NCBI RefSeq assembly: GCF_001693735.1
Contig: NZ_LWDV01000010.1
Location: forward strand, 740,552 to 804,551
Source of the DNA: Orenia metallireducens
Lineage (GTDB): Bacteria; Bacillota; Halanaerobiia; Halobacteroidales; Halobacteroidaceae
Direction of reading: 5' to 3'
Length of the DNA stretch: 64,000 nucleotides
Shown here piece by piece: positions 50,679-60,371 of this stretch. Position 1 is the stretch's first letter; the number at the start of each line of letters is the position of its first letter. The notes under the pieces are model-generated. The model worked only from the letters and a program-made list of their open reading frames with translations. It was not told where the DNA came from and made no database searches. Made by a program: the position numbers and the translations under genes.

Positions 50679-51686
50679 TTAGAAGGTTACATTTAAGGCA
50701 GTTAGGACATTATTTATCTTATTACAGATTGTACTCTTATCAGAACCTGCAAAAAGTAGACCTACAGCCTCATTATCTTTGTTTACAACTAGTGCACCAC
50801 TATCACCAGGTTTAGAAAAAGGCTCTGTTATAATTTGGTCTGTAAAGATAGCAGATTCCTCAGCAGACAATTGAACTTTAATAGTAGCATTAACAGCCTT
50901 AATCTTAGCTGATGTCAGTCCACTTGTTCTACCACTCTTTCTAACTAACATCTTTAATTCTGGTTCAGCTACTCCTGCTACTTCCCCGATTCCTAAAATC
51001 TCTGAATCAATCAACTCAACATCTTTGGGTTTAGCAACAGCACAATCTACTTTATTATTTATTGATGACCTTTTAACCTCATAGGGTGCTCCTATTAATC
51101 TTCCTAACCCCTTTAATACTTGGTTAAATCCAGACATCAAAGGACAAGCAGGTGGCTGATCATTATAAATAGGTACAAAACGCTCTAAATAACCTATTAC
51201 ATCTTCCTCTTCATTACCACCATCATAACTACCTGGTTGCAAGATAGGATCTCCTTTACTTGCTCTACCATCACTACCATTTGTGATATTAGCTAAAACA
51301 TGATTGTTTGATAAGATAAGTGGGTTTCCAGTCTTTTTGTCTTTAACCACCGCTCCAAAAGTACCTGCTGTAATCTTATAATGACCAATACTGACTCCTG
51401 GTTGAGCAGGTCGTAATTTAGTTATTCTTATCTTATCCTCGTTTGCTAATAACTCAACTTTACCTACCTCAATAACATCAGTCTTCTTATCCTCTAGACT
51501 CTGTGGTATAATATGCCCTTCATTTAAACTTTGGGCATCTAACTTACTCTCTACTAGGACCACAACACACTCTTCATTAGTCCTTCTACCTCCAATTTCT
51601 TTATATCCTTGACCTACTCCAACTACATTATCTAAAGAAAGAATATTCTCTAAGTACTTATCTATTATGTTCTGAATCTCATTCAT
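50679..51686 (-). CDS. Trypsin-fold serine protease without signal peptide
   Basis: 335 aa. Chymotrypsin-like triad visible: His 129 (LSNNHVLA), Asp 214 (NKVDCAVAKP), Ser 296 (FSKPGDSGALVV). N-terminal extension (about 1-90) includes VVGVGQGYKEIGGRRTNEECVVVLVE, typical of Nal1/S1-like bacterial proteins where this part precedes the protease domain. No export signal, so it may act in the mother cell or be released at lysis. In the position of yabG (a coat-processing protease in Bacillus) next to veg, though it is not homologous to YabG. Ribosome site GGGGGGAC is 11 bases before ATG 51686. Confidence 0.85.
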   Translation of the reverse strand: MNEIQNIIDKYLENILSLDNVVGVGQGYKEIGGRRTNEECVVVLVESKLDAQSLNEGHIIPQSLEDKKTDVIEVGKVELLANEDKIRITKLRPAQPGVSIGHYKITAGTFGAVVKDKKTGNPLILSNNHVLANITNGSDGRASKGDPILQPGSYDGGNEEEDVIGYLERFVPIYNDQPPACPLMSGFNQVLKGLGRLIGAPYEVKRSSINNKVDCAVAKPKDVELIDSEILGIGEVAGVAEPELKMLVRKSGRTSGLTSAKIKAVNATIKVQLSAEESAIFTDQIITEPFSKPGDSGALVVNKDNEAVGLLFAGSDKSTICNKINNVLTALNVTF

Positions 51687-51796
51687 TCTTCTATGTCCCC
51701 CCTTTCAGTTAATACAGTATATTCACTAACCTTACTTTTGTGATACAGGGGGGATAAAAAATGTATTATATAAATCTAGAATTTATCCAAAAATAA

Positions 51797-51834
51797 AAAA
51801 GGAACTGTAACCTGTACAGGTTACAGTTCCTTTT
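51797..51834. terminator. terminator of veg
   Basis: 38-base perfect palindrome (AAAAGGAACTGTAACCTGT and inverse), right after the veg stop, followed by TTTTTATTTTTGG on the minus strand. Confidence 0.92.
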
Positions 51835-51841
51835 ATAAAGA

Positions 51842-52108
51842 TTAAACACTAATACATCCAATCTTCATATTATTATCTTTAATCTTTACTTCAACAGTTT
51901 CTGTTAACACATCTGCATAACTATATGAAATACGTCGAGGGCTTTGATCTTCATCAACCTTCACTACAAATACCTTTGGATATGTTTGTTCCAAAATTCC
52001 TTCTTTCTCAATAATCTTACGCCGACCTTGGTTAGCTTTTAATTTCACCTTTTTTCCAACAAAGGAGTCTAAGTCACTCTTAATTTGACCTAAAATGTTA
52101 TCTGACAT
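51842..52108 (-). CDS. veg: Veg protein
   Basis: 88-aa Veg family protein: IKSDLDSFVGKKVKLKANQG, RRKIIEKEGILEQTYPKVFV, RRISYSYADVLTETVEV. In B. subtilis Veg is abundant and promotes biofilm gene expression by antagonising SinR; here only family membership is supported. A small beta barrel is expected. It lies downstream of ykuK/ksgA as in Bacillus. Ribosome site AGAAGGGTGG before ATG 52108. Confidence 0.95.
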   Translation of the reverse strand: MSDNILGQIKSDLDSFVGKKVKLKANQGRRKIIEKEGILEQTYPKVFVVKVDEDQSPRRISYSYADVLTETVEVKIKDNNMKIGCISV

Positions 52109-52197
52109 GTTGACCCACCCTTCTGGAATTACTATTACTAATTATACCAAAATTAAAGAAATAAGTCAAATAAACTAATTTCCTTAAATACTAATAA

Positions 52198-52671
52198 TTA
52201 CTTAGTATATCTATCAGCAACATTGGATGCTCCATAGGCAAATGGCTTAATCTTTGCCTTATACCCACTACCAACAACCATCCCTACCACTTCATTAATT
52301 AATTGCTTAGTCTTTCCTCTTCTCCCTACATCAAGATGAACCTCTATATCCAAATCACAGATAAAGTCTTCTTCTAATATCCTATCTTTTAACTTACTTG
52401 CTAGCTCTAAGCTTCTTCCAGTTTCATAATAAATTCTCTGCTGAAAGGTTAGTTGTGGATTTAATTCATCTTTGATGTAATAAAACCTAGCTCCTTTTCC
52501 TTCACGATAGATGATTATAGTAGTTACCAGTATGATTCTATCACTTGGTTGAGAATCACTACCAATTATCAACTGATAATTACATTCAGGCAGACTTTTT
52601 ACAAAACCAATAATACTACAGTAGGTCTGTTCAAAATTCAATTTACCTTCTGTAGGGCTGATAAATAACAT
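52198..52671 (-). CDS. YkuK-family RNase H-like protein (DUF458)
   Basis: 157-aa ribonuclease H-fold protein of the YkuK/DUF458 family: FISPTEGKLNFEQ, LIIGSDSQPSD, FYYIKDELNPQLTFQQRIYYET, VHLDVGRRGKTKQLI and KPFAYGASNVADRYTK. Family role not established; conserved Asp residues suggest metal binding. Its ATG directly abuts the ksgA stop codon and its ribosome site (GGAGGAG) is inside ksgA, so the two are tightly coupled. Confidence 0.88.
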   Translation of the reverse strand: MLFISPTEGKLNFEQTYCSIIGFVKSLPECNYQLIIGSDSQPSDRIILVTTIIIYREGKGARFYYIKDELNPQLTFQQRIYYETGRSLELASKLKDRILEEDFICDLDIEVHLDVGRRGKTKQLINEVVGMVVGSGYKAKIKPFAYGASNVADRYTK

Positions 52672-53529
52672 TTATTCTCCTCCAGTTAAATTAAATAGAG
52701 CATTACTTAACTGAGCAAAGGTTTCAATACTCAATTTTTCTGCTCTTCTTCTTGGATCAATCCCTACTTCCTCCAATGCTTGGTCGATTAAATCACGGTT
52801 TAAATTTAGATAAGGTGCCTTACTTAAAGAATTTCTAATGGTCTTCCTTCTTTGATGAAAAGCTGATTTAACCACCTTAAAAAAGAATTCTTCATCTAAT
52901 ACCTCAAGATTTTGTTCTTCTTTTACTTTTAAGTCCATCACAACCGATTCGACCTTAGGTTGTGGTATAAAGACAGTGGGAGGCACTACAAAGGCAATCT
53001 CTGGATTACTATGATACTGTACTCCAATAGATAAAACACCATAATCTTTACCCCCTGGTGATGCTACCATTCGCTCTCCTACCTCTTTTTGTATCATTAC
53101 TACTATCTTTTCTACATCAAAGCCTTCCTCCAGCAATCTCATTATGATAGGAGTAGTAATATAATAAGGTAGGTTAGCTACCAGCTTAAAGCTTCCATCT
53201 ACTAATTCAGAAAAATCTACATCTAAGGCATCACCATGAACTATCTCTATATTATTATATACATTTAAAGATTCTTTTAATACTGGAATTAACCGATTGT
53301 CTAATTCAATAGCAATTACCTTAGCCCCTGTCTCTGCCATCTTCTGAGTCAAAGATCCAATCCCAGGTCCAATTTCAATTACTGTATCATCTTCTGTTAA
53401 CTCAGCTGTTTCTACTATCTTATTTAGAATATTATTGTCAATTAAGAAGTTCTGTCCTAGACTCTTCTTTAATTGTAAATTATGTTTACTTAAAATATCT
53501 TTTGTATTACTTGGATTAGCAATTTCCAT
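52672..53529 (-). CDS. ksgA: 16S rRNA dimethyladenosine transferase KsgA
   Basis: 285-aa methyltransferase that dimethylates the two adjacent adenines near the 3' end of 16S rRNA. Motifs: KSLGQNFLID, VIEIGPGIGSLTQKMA (SAM loop), VANLPYYITTPIIMRLLEE (catalytic NLPY), and RRKTIRNSL. Start chosen at ATG 53529; it overlaps the end of rnmV by 14 bases, showing coupling. Alternative GTG is three codons earlier. Confidence 0.95.
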   Translation of the reverse strand: MEIANPSNTKDILSKHNLQLKKSLGQNFLIDNNILNKIVETAELTEDDTVIEIGPGIGSLTQKMAETGAKVIAIELDNRLIPVLKESLNVYNNIEIVHGDALDVDFSELVDGSFKLVANLPYYITTPIIMRLLEEGFDVEKIVVMIQKEVGERMVASPGGKDYGVLSIGVQYHSNPEIAFVVPPTVFIPQPKVESVVMDLKVKEEQNLEVLDEEFFFKVVKSAFHQRRKTIRNSLSKAPYLNLNRDLIDQALEEVGIDPRRRAEKLSIETFAQLSNALFNLTGGE

Positions 53530-54073
53530 CCTCAACACCCCTAGTTACCTTTTCTAATGCCAGTATAAACTCTTCTCTAGTTATACCATAATTATTCAAT
53601 CTATTTAAGAACTGCTTACCATTAGCATAACCAATCCCTAGCTCATTACCAACTTTATCTCTCAACTCCTTTGACTCATAGCCCCCTATTAATCCCAGAG
53701 CAACCAAATCATCCTTAATAAACTTCTTCTCTTCTTTTTGATAAGCAACCTTAGCCTTAGTTAATGCTTCTCTAATAGCTTCAGGACTGGCATTTTCAAT
53801 ACCTATATCACCAGATTTAGTAGCTTTGTTCTGAACCAAATATGCATCTTTACACCCAGGTACTGCATCCTTTATTCTTCTTCTAATCTGCTCTCCAGCA
53901 TGATCTGGATCTGTAAATATAATGACTCCTTTCTTCTGTTGAGCTAACCTTATTCTATTTAAGACACTCTTAGATAAAGAAAAACCTTGTGTGATAATTA
54001 CTTCTGCATCTACCGCCTTCTTAACTGCATCCAAATCATCTCTACCTTCTACTACTATAACCTCTTTTATCAT
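53516..54073 (-). CDS. rnmV: Ribonuclease M5
   Basis: 185-aa Toprim-domain RNase that matures 5S rRNA. VVEGRDD holds the catalytic Glu, FTDPDHAGEQIRRRI the DxD acidic pair; DIGIENASPEAIREAL is the family-specific segment. Ribosome site GGGGATGGG precedes ATG 54073. Conserved rnmV-ksgA pair. Confidence 0.95.
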   Translation of the reverse strand: MIKEVIVVEGRDDLDAVKKAVDAEVIITQGFSLSKSVLNRIRLAQQKKGVIIFTDPDHAGEQIRRRIKDAVPGCKDAYLVQNKATKSGDIGIENASPEAIREALTKAKVAYQKEEKKFIKDDLVALGLIGGYESKELRDKVGNELGIGYANGKQFLNRLNNYGITREEFILALEKVTRGVEDGNC

Positions 54074-54173
54074 CCCATCCCCCTTATTTAATTTTTTCTC
54101 TATATTAATTAGTCTAATTAATTGTAAATTTATTAAACCCTAAAATTGCAACTATTTCTTGATAAAGTGCAAA

Positions 54174-54200
54174 GGTTGCCATGAATAAAACATAGCAACC
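54174..54200 (-). terminator. terminator of the sugar regulator gene
   Basis: 6-bp stem (GGTTGC/GCAACC) with an extra ATG/CAT pairing, 34 bases after the lacI stop, followed by T-rich DNA. Confidence 0.65.
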
Positions 54201-54233
54201 CTATACTTTCTTCTATTCTTCGCTAACCCTAAT

Positions 54234-55253
54234 TTATCCTTTATATCCTCCACAAGAATCTCTAATAATCATATTGGTCTTAACTATTTCATGATAATAT
54301 TCTGTAGGCTCTTTATTGATTATATTGATTAAGCTTTTAGTAGCTGTACTTCCCAATTCGAAGATATTAATATCCACCGTTGTTAAAGAAGGGGTAATTA
54401 ACTGTGATAGAGGGTTATTATTAAAACCTACTACCGATACATCACCAGGAACCTTTAGACCCAATTCCTTAATCCCCAAAATAGCTCCATAGGCCATTAA
54501 ATCATCAACAGCAAATATAGCAGTTAATTTGGGGTAAGACTCAAGTAATTCTTTAGTATATTTAGTGGTTAAGCCATGATGTCCTGTTGTCTGGATAATA
54601 TAATTAGGGTTATACTCTATTCCATTATCTTCTAAGGCACGTTTATACCCCTCTAATCTATCTTTATAAACTATATATTTACTATCTCCAGTTATTACCC
54701 CAATCTTCTCATGCCCCAACCCAATTAAATACTCTACTAATTTTTTAGTTGATTCAATATTATCATTATTTACCCAAAAATTATTCTTTTCATCTTCTGG
54801 ACGACCAACTATAACAAAAGGAGTTTTTAGTTTTTTCAATTCTTTAAGCAATTTATCATTACTTCTAGCCCTTAAGATTAATAGACCATCAACCCTCTTA
54901 CTTCTTACAGCTTTAAGTGTTACTTCTAACTCTTCTTTCATGCCATTACTGGTAATAAGTAATAAGCTATACTCTTTGTTTTGAGCCACTGAACCAATAC
55001 CTCTTAATATTTCAGAGTAAAAAGGATCAGCAAAGGCTTCTTCAGTAGAATAAGGCATGACCAATCCCAAAGTATTCGTCTTCTGTTTGACTAAGCTTCG
55101 TGCAATAATATTAGGATGGTAACCAATCTCCTTCATCGATTTTTCTACCCGCTTTTTAGTCTCACTACTAATTCTAGGATGATTATTTATAACTCTAGAA
55201 ACAGTAGAAGGAGATACCCCAGCACTCTTTGCAACATCTTTAATAGTAGGCAT
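54234..55253 (-). CDS. LacI-family transcriptional regulator
   Basis: 339-aa LacI/GalR-type regulator: helix-turn-helix MPTIKDVAKSAGVSPSTVSRVINN, hinge YHPNIIARSLV, then ligand domain ending NMIIRDSCGG. It lies downstream of a sugar-binding lipoprotein gene and probably controls it; a clear operator palindrome of the TTGGAA type is not seen here, and the only inverted repeat upstream of the binding protein is at 57286. The effector is unknown. ATG 55253; no ribosome site stronger than AGGTAG. Confidence 0.88.
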   Translation of the reverse strand: MPTIKDVAKSAGVSPSTVSRVINNHPRISSETKKRVEKSMKEIGYHPNIIARSLVKQKTNTLGLVMPYSTEEAFADPFYSEILRGIGSVAQNKEYSLLLITSNGMKEELEVTLKAVRSKRVDGLLILRARSNDKLLKELKKLKTPFVIVGRPEDEKNNFWVNNDNIESTKKLVEYLIGLGHEKIGVITGDSKYIVYKDRLEGYKRALEDNGIEYNPNYIIQTTGHHGLTTKYTKELLESYPKLTAIFAVDDLMAYGAILGIKELGLKVPGDVSVVGFNNNPLSQLITPSLTTVDINIFELGSTATKSLINIINKEPTEYYHEIVKTNMIIRDSCGGYKG

Positions 55254-55658
55254 AACTACCTTCCTCTCTTGAACTAATAATATTATTAAATGATTAGAAG
55301 TAAGACCCTTCTCTTAAATTGAATATACAAGCTTTGATCAAAACCTTACTTCAAGTAATTTTATAGAACATACAATAAAACCCTTTAATACAATACTTCC
55401 AATATACTATTAAGTTTATAGAAAATCTACACTAGGAGTCAAGACTACCTGTTAAAAATATTAAATAAAATTCATTAATTTAAAAATTTCATCTGTTAAT
55501 ATTGATAAACTAAAGATATATTCTTTACCTCTTTTTATTATTATATCAAAGTTTCTATTTTAACTAAAGCTGATTGAATTATTATCATTGAAAAAGTTAT
55601 ATAGAGTTTATTTGGGATTATTTTACAAAATAAACTAAATGAGGTCAAAACAATAAAA

Positions 55659-55679
55659 TCATAGGCAAAATGCCTATGA
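55659..55679 (-). terminator. terminator after the sugar-binding lipoprotein gene
   Basis: 9-bp stem (TCATAGGCA/TGCCTATGA) with AAA loop, followed by TTTTATTG on the minus strand. In the remaining 555-base gap (55254-55808) a minus-strand hydrophobic stretch (LLVMALFLIFSCYLVGGLIL, near 55700-55760) continues the frame after the stop of the binding-protein gene but has no start signal; nothing else is seen. Confidence 0.75.
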
Positions 55680-55808
55680 CTTCTAACCCTTTACTCAACT
55701 TAAGATCAATCCTCCTACTAAATAGCAAGAAAATATTAAGAATAGAGCCATTACTAGAAGCATGATTAATACAGAAGCATCTGTGATGGTTACATAGATT
55801 ATATAATC

Positions 55809-57125
55809 TTATTTTGTCTTTGAAATTTTCTTTTCAACTATCTCCTGCATCTGAGCAGCTCCTTTGGCAGGATTTAAATCACCAGCCATAACACTTTCTA
55901 ATACTGGAGCAATAGCATCCCAGACTGCCTTCATTTCTGGAATTATAGGCATAGCCTTGCTATTTCTTAACTGTTTAGCTAAACCACTCAGAATCTGATC
56001 TTCTCTAATGATTGGTAGATTATAAATAGACTTATTTGTTGGAAGTAACTTATGCTTCTCAACTAATACCTTCTGAGCTTCTTTACCTGTCATAAATTTA
56101 ATAAATTTTAAAGCAGCAATCTGCTCAGACTCTGATAACTCAGATATCATAATATATCCGCTACCACTTATCATAGGTTGAGCATATTTACTACTCTTTT
56201 GGAATATAGGAAGTGGAGCAATACCTAAGTCAATATCCTTATCTTCATCATAACTTTTATAAGACCAGTCCCCATCAATAATATATGCAGCTTTTCCTTC
56301 TTTAAATAAACTATCCATTAGATGAGAATCAACTTGCTCTGGAACAATCTTATGTTCAAATTTCAAATCATGAACAAACTGTAAAGCATCTTTAGTGGCC
56401 TGAGTATCTAATATTGGATTATTATCTTCATCAAATGCCCAACCTCCAAAACCACCATGGAATGCTACCCACCAGGAGGGGTCAGTTAAATGATATACTA
56501 AGCCATATTGGTCTATTTCCCCATCATTATCTATATCTTTGGTTAAACCTTTTGCCATAGAAATTAGCTCCTCCCAAGTCTCTGGGGCTTTATCTACTAA
56601 TTTCTTGTTATAGAGTAATGTCAAATGATTGCCCATAGTATCTGGTACACCATAAATATGACCATTAAGACTCATACTAGGTAATGCATTCTCAATATAC
56701 ATACTTTTCATCTCTTTACTCATTAAATCTTCTAAAGGCTGAGCAATTCCCATTATAGAAAATGGTCTAATATGATCAAAAGAACTAAGAGTTAGTGTCG
56801 GTCCTCCCCCACCCATAAATGCTGTTTGAGTATTCTGTCTTAACTCTTCTGTTTCCATATGTGTTCTTTCAACTATAATATTAGGATATCTTTTTTGGAA
56901 TTTATCAATTAGTTGGTCTAGGGTCTTTCCAACTTTGGGATCAACCCCTTCCCATAATTTAATAATTACTTCTTTATTGATCTCTTTTAAGTCTAGCCCT
57001 GTAGCCTCTTGCTTAGACTTTTGAATTTGCTCAGTGCTAGCAACTTTGTTTTCAGCTTCTTGATTACTACTACACCCTACTAGTAGTAAAGAAAATACTA
57101 GTACGATGATTATACTTTGTTTCAC
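55809..57125 (-). CDS. Sugar-binding lipoprotein, family 1
   Basis: 438-aa extracellular solute-binding protein. Lipobox LLVGC near residue 18, then a Gln/Glu/Lys-rich linker and the binding domain with FQKRYPNIIVERTHMETEEL, GVPDTMGNHLTLLYNKKLVD and GDWSYKSYDEDKD-like segments. No permease genes accompany it; its importer must be encoded elsewhere or be shared with MalFG. ATG 57125 follows AGGAGGAAC. A 555-base gap follows before the lacI gene. Confidence 0.88.
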   Translation of the reverse strand: MKQSIIIVLVFSLLLVGCSSNQEAENKVASTEQIQKSKQEATGLDLKEINKEVIIKLWEGVDPKVGKTLDQLIDKFQKRYPNIIVERTHMETEELRQNTQTAFMGGGGPTLTLSSFDHIRPFSIMGIAQPLEDLMSKEMKSMYIENALPSMSLNGHIYGVPDTMGNHLTLLYNKKLVDKAPETWEELISMAKGLTKDIDNDGEIDQYGLVYHLTDPSWWVAFHGGFGGWAFDEDNNPILDTQATKDALQFVHDLKFEHKIVPEQVDSHLMDSLFKEGKAAYIIDGDWSYKSYDEDKDIDLGIAPLPIFQKSSKYAQPMISGSGYIMISELSESEQIAALKFIKFMTGKEAQKVLVEKHKLLPTNKSIYNLPIIREDQILSGLAKQLRNSKAMPIIPEMKAVWDAIAPVLESVMAGDLNPAKGAAQMQEIVEKKISKTK

Positions 57126-57285
57126 TTTAGTTCCTCCTCTTAATTTTATTTTGGTCTTAAGATCAAGCTACTTCCCTTAAAAACATCTACAATATCCCCT
57201 TTATTATCTACTTATAAAATTACTTAGAAGAAACTATCTATTTTACTAAGATAAATCCATCTTGTTTTACATTATATTGTATTTT

Positions 57286-57318
57286 TACTACATTTATATA
57301 TTCGTTATTAATGTAGTA
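57286..57318. promoter_or_regulatory. inverted repeat upstream of binding-protein gene
   Basis: TACTACATT, 15 bases, AATGTAGTA: 9-bp arms overlapping a possible promoter region (minus-strand TATAAT near 57274). Could be the operator of the neighbouring LacI regulator, but its shape is unlike typical LacI sites. Confidence 0.35.
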
Positions 57319-57378
57319 AGTCCTGCACCTTAATCTCTTTTAACTATGAAAATTTAACTAAAAATATCTTTAAAATAA

Positions 57379-57408
57379 AAAGCTACTATGACTTATCATA
57401 GTAGCTTT
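57379..57408 (-). terminator. terminator after tatD
   Basis: 13-bp stem (AAAGCTACTATGA, CTTA, inverse) followed by TTTTATTTTAAAG on the minus strand, about 125 bases after tatD. Confidence 0.85.
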
Positions 57409-57534
57409 AGCATTATCTATTAAATTTCTAAATTCTTTAATTTACTATAGCTTCATAAGCCCCTCTAATAGTTAGCTGTGTAATCATTAATCTTAGGCTA
57501 ATACTTAACTGAAAAATCATTACTTAGACTAATA

Positions 57535-58299
57535 TTATTTTAAATTCAATAGTTTCTTTGCATTTGCTGTTGTTACTTTTGCAACCTCTTCTAGACTAAT
57601 ACCTTTAATCTCTGCTATCTTCTCTGCTACATTTATAACAAATTTAGATTCATTTCTCTTTCCACGATGTGGGGCAGGAGTTAAGTAAGGAGCATCAGTC
57701 TCTATTAAGATATCCTCTAAACTTATATCTTTGACAACTGCTCTTAAATCTTTAGCATTATTGAAAGTAATTACTCCACCAAAAGCAAGATAAAAACCCA
57801 TATCTATAATTCTCTTAGCAGTGGCTAAATCATAGGCATAACAATGTAAAATCCCTTGTAAACCTTCAGCTGATTCATCTAAAATCTTAAGGGTATCCTC
57901 TTTAGCATCACGACTATGGATTACAACTGGTAAATTAAGTTCTTTAGCTAATTGTAATTGCTTCTTAAAGGCTTCTTGCTGCTCTTTTCTTGGAGAGTTA
58001 TCATAATAATAATCTAATCCAATCTCACCAATTGCAACTACCTTATCATTTTGAGCCAGTTCTCTTAATTCAGTATAGTCATCTTCATTAATACCTTTTG
58101 CATCATGGGGATGAACACCTACAGCAGCATAAATAAAGTCATACTCTTTAGCCAAATTTACAGAGTTACGACTAGATTCCATATCAGCACCAACATTGAC
58201 TATCTTCTTTACTCCAGCATCATAAGCTGCTTGAATTACCCCATCCCTATCTTTATCAAATCGATCAAAATCTAAATGTGCATGAGTATCTATAAACAT
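57535..58299 (-). CDS. tatD: TatD-family 3'-5' DNase
   Basis: 254-aa TIM-barrel metal-dependent nuclease. THAHLDFDRFDKDRD at the start (HxH), AIGEIGLDYYYDNSPR (metal Glu), PVVIHSRDAKED, GILHCYAYDLATAK, and IETDAPYLTPAPHRGKRNE. Acts on DNA or tRNA ends. Follows metG as in Bacillus. AGGGGTGAT before ATG 58299. Confidence 0.94.
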   Translation of the reverse strand: MFIDTHAHLDFDRFDKDRDGVIQAAYDAGVKKIVNVGADMESSRNSVNLAKEYDFIYAAVGVHPHDAKGINEDDYTELRELAQNDKVVAIGEIGLDYYYDNSPRKEQQEAFKKQLQLAKELNLPVVIHSRDAKEDTLKILDESAEGLQGILHCYAYDLATAKRIIDMGFYLAFGGVITFNNAKDLRAVVKDISLEDILIETDAPYLTPAPHRGKRNESKFVINVAEKIAEIKGISLEEVAKVTTANAKKLLNLK

Positions 58300-58314
58300 A
58301 ATATCACCCCTAAA

Positions 58315-58392
58315 TCAGTAACTAGTAACAGGTAACAAGTGACAAGTTCTTAATTACTTACTGGTTATTCGTTACTTGTCACTCATCACTGA
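58315..58392. repeat. hairpin element between metG and tatD
   Basis: About 33-base imperfect inverted arms (TCAGTAACTAGTAACAGG ... ACTCATCACTGA) built from short near-repeats of GTAACAAGTGAC, loop about 12 bases. Same style as the 99-base element at 11817 (GACAGT repeats) but a different sequence. Noncoding. Confidence 0.65.
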
Positions 58393-58394
58393 AC

Positions 58395-60341
58395 TTACTT
58401 CACTCTTGCCCCACTATCGATATCTCTATCAACTGTAGTTACAGTCAATTCTCCTTCATCATTAGAAGCTGCCAAAATCATACCATTTGATTTAACACCA
58501 AAGATAGTAGCAGGCTTTAGATTAGCAACCATAACTACCTTCTTACCTACCAAATCTTCTGCTTCATAATGCTTAGCAATTCCAGCAACTAATTGGCGCT
58601 TCTCTTCACCTAATTGAACCTGTACCTTAAGTAATTTATTACTTCCTTCAATCTGTTCTGCTTCTAACACCTCAGCTATCCTTAATTCTAATTTGCCAAA
58701 TTCATCAAAAGTTATATATTCTTGTTCAGACATCTTATCTTCACCCTTTTTCTTATCTTTACTTTTCGCTTTATTCTCTTCCTCTAATTGCTTATAATAT
58801 TCTTCAGCATCTATTCTAGGGAAGATTGGATCACCATTCTTAACTTTAGTACCAGCTTTTAACTTACCTTTAGCTTTAGCATCTTCCCAGCTCTGCTCTG
58901 TTAAATTCTCTTCAATACCTAATTGCTTCCACATCTTAGCTGGTGCTTCTGGTAAGAAAGCAACTAAAGTAATCGCTACTCTTCTTAAAGTATCTAAAAG
59001 GTTATACAATACTGTTCCTAATTCATCATGTTTATTCTCATCCTTAGCCAAGACCCAAGGAGTGGTCTGGTCAATATATTTATTGGTTCTTCTAATTAAA
59101 TTCCATAGCTCTTCTAAAGCAACACTAAATTGCAAGCTCTCTAGATTCTCTTCTAAAGATTTAAAGGTACTAGCAGCTACCTCTGCTAAATCAGCATCAA
59201 ATTCAGTCTCTACTTTTGCTTCTGGAACTACTCCATCAAAGTACTTATCGACCATTGCTACTGTTCTATTCAATAAGTTTCCTAAATCATTGGCTAAGTC
59301 AGAGTTGATTCTCTGAATAAAGTTATCTGTAGAATAAGAACCATCAGTTCCAAAGGCAATCTCTCTTAATAGGTAGTAACGGACTGCATCTACCCCAAAG
59401 TCATCGATTAACTTAACTGGATCGATTACATTTCCTTTAGATTTAGACATCTTTCCACCATCAACTAGTAAGAACCCATGACCAAATACCTTCTTAGGCA
59501 GAGGTAAATCTGCTGCCATTAAGATAGTTGGCCAGATAATTGTATGGAATCTTAAGATATCCTTACCTACAATATGGATATCAGCAGGCCAAAATTTATT
59601 GAACTTTTCTTCATCTCTATTCCAATCAATACCTGTTAAGTAACTCGTTAAGGCATCAAACCAAACATAAATTACATGCCCTTCATCAATCGGTACTGGA
59701 ATTCCCCAATCAAAGGTAGTTCTAGAGACACACAAATCTTCTAATCCATCTTTGATAAAATTAATCATCTCATTACGTCTTTTAGCAGGCTGAATAAAAT
59801 CAGGGTTCTCCTCTAGGAACTCTAATAATCTATCTTGATATTTGGACATTTTAAAGAAATAGCTCTCTTCTTCTGTCCACTCTACAGAACGATTACAATC
59901 TGGACAATTACCATCCTCATCTAGCTGTCTCTCCATCCAGAAGGTTTCACAAGGTGTACAATAATACCCTTCATACTTACTCTTATAGATATCACCTTTA
60001 TCATAAACCTTCTTAAAGATATACTCTACATCTTTTCTATGTTCATCACTAGTAGTCCGAACAAACTCTGTATAATCTACCTTAAGTTTATCCCATAAAT
60101 CTTTAAAAGTTGCCACTACCCCATCAACATACTCCTTAGGAGACATATCATGTTTAGCAGCAGTCTTTTGGATCTTCTGACCATGTTCATCAGAACCAGT
60201 AATCAGTTCACACTCATACCCCTGTAGCTTCTTAAATTTAGTAATCGTATCTGCTGCTGTTGTCGTATAAGTATGACCAATATGTAGCTTATCATTTGGA
60301 TAATAAATCGGTGTAGTTACGTAAAAATTCTTATCACTCAT
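58395..60341 (-). CDS. metG: Methionyl-tRNA synthetase
   Basis: 648-aa class I synthetase. HIGH at 20-23, zinc knuckle CTPC...CPDC (about 127-148), KMSKSKGN active-site loop, anticodon-binding helical domain, then a long charged linker and a C-terminal EMAP-II-like tRNA-binding domain (about 545-648). ATG 60341 follows AGGAGG. Controlled by a Met-specific T-box in its leader. Confidence 0.96.
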   Translation of the reverse strand: MSDKNFYVTTPIYYPNDKLHIGHTYTTTAADTITKFKKLQGYECELITGSDEHGQKIQKTAAKHDMSPKEYVDGVVATFKDLWDKLKVDYTEFVRTTSDEHRKDVEYIFKKVYDKGDIYKSKYEGYYCTPCETFWMERQLDEDGNCPDCNRSVEWTEEESYFFKMSKYQDRLLEFLEENPDFIQPAKRRNEMINFIKDGLEDLCVSRTTFDWGIPVPIDEGHVIYVWFDALTSYLTGIDWNRDEEKFNKFWPADIHIVGKDILRFHTIIWPTILMAADLPLPKKVFGHGFLLVDGGKMSKSKGNVIDPVKLIDDFGVDAVRYYLLREIAFGTDGSYSTDNFIQRINSDLANDLGNLLNRTVAMVDKYFDGVVPEAKVETEFDADLAEVAASTFKSLEENLESLQFSVALEELWNLIRRTNKYIDQTTPWVLAKDENKHDELGTVLYNLLDTLRRVAITLVAFLPEAPAKMWKQLGIEENLTEQSWEDAKAKGKLKAGTKVKNGDPIFPRIDAEEYYKQLEEENKAKSKDKKKGEDKMSEQEYITFDEFGKLELRIAEVLEAEQIEGSNKLLKVQVQLGEEKRQLVAGIAKHYEAEDLVGKKVVMVANLKPATIFGVKSNGMILAASNDEGELTVTTVDRDIDSGARVK

Positions 60342-60371
60342 CTTTATTCCTCCTATTTTTTAGTTAAATAT

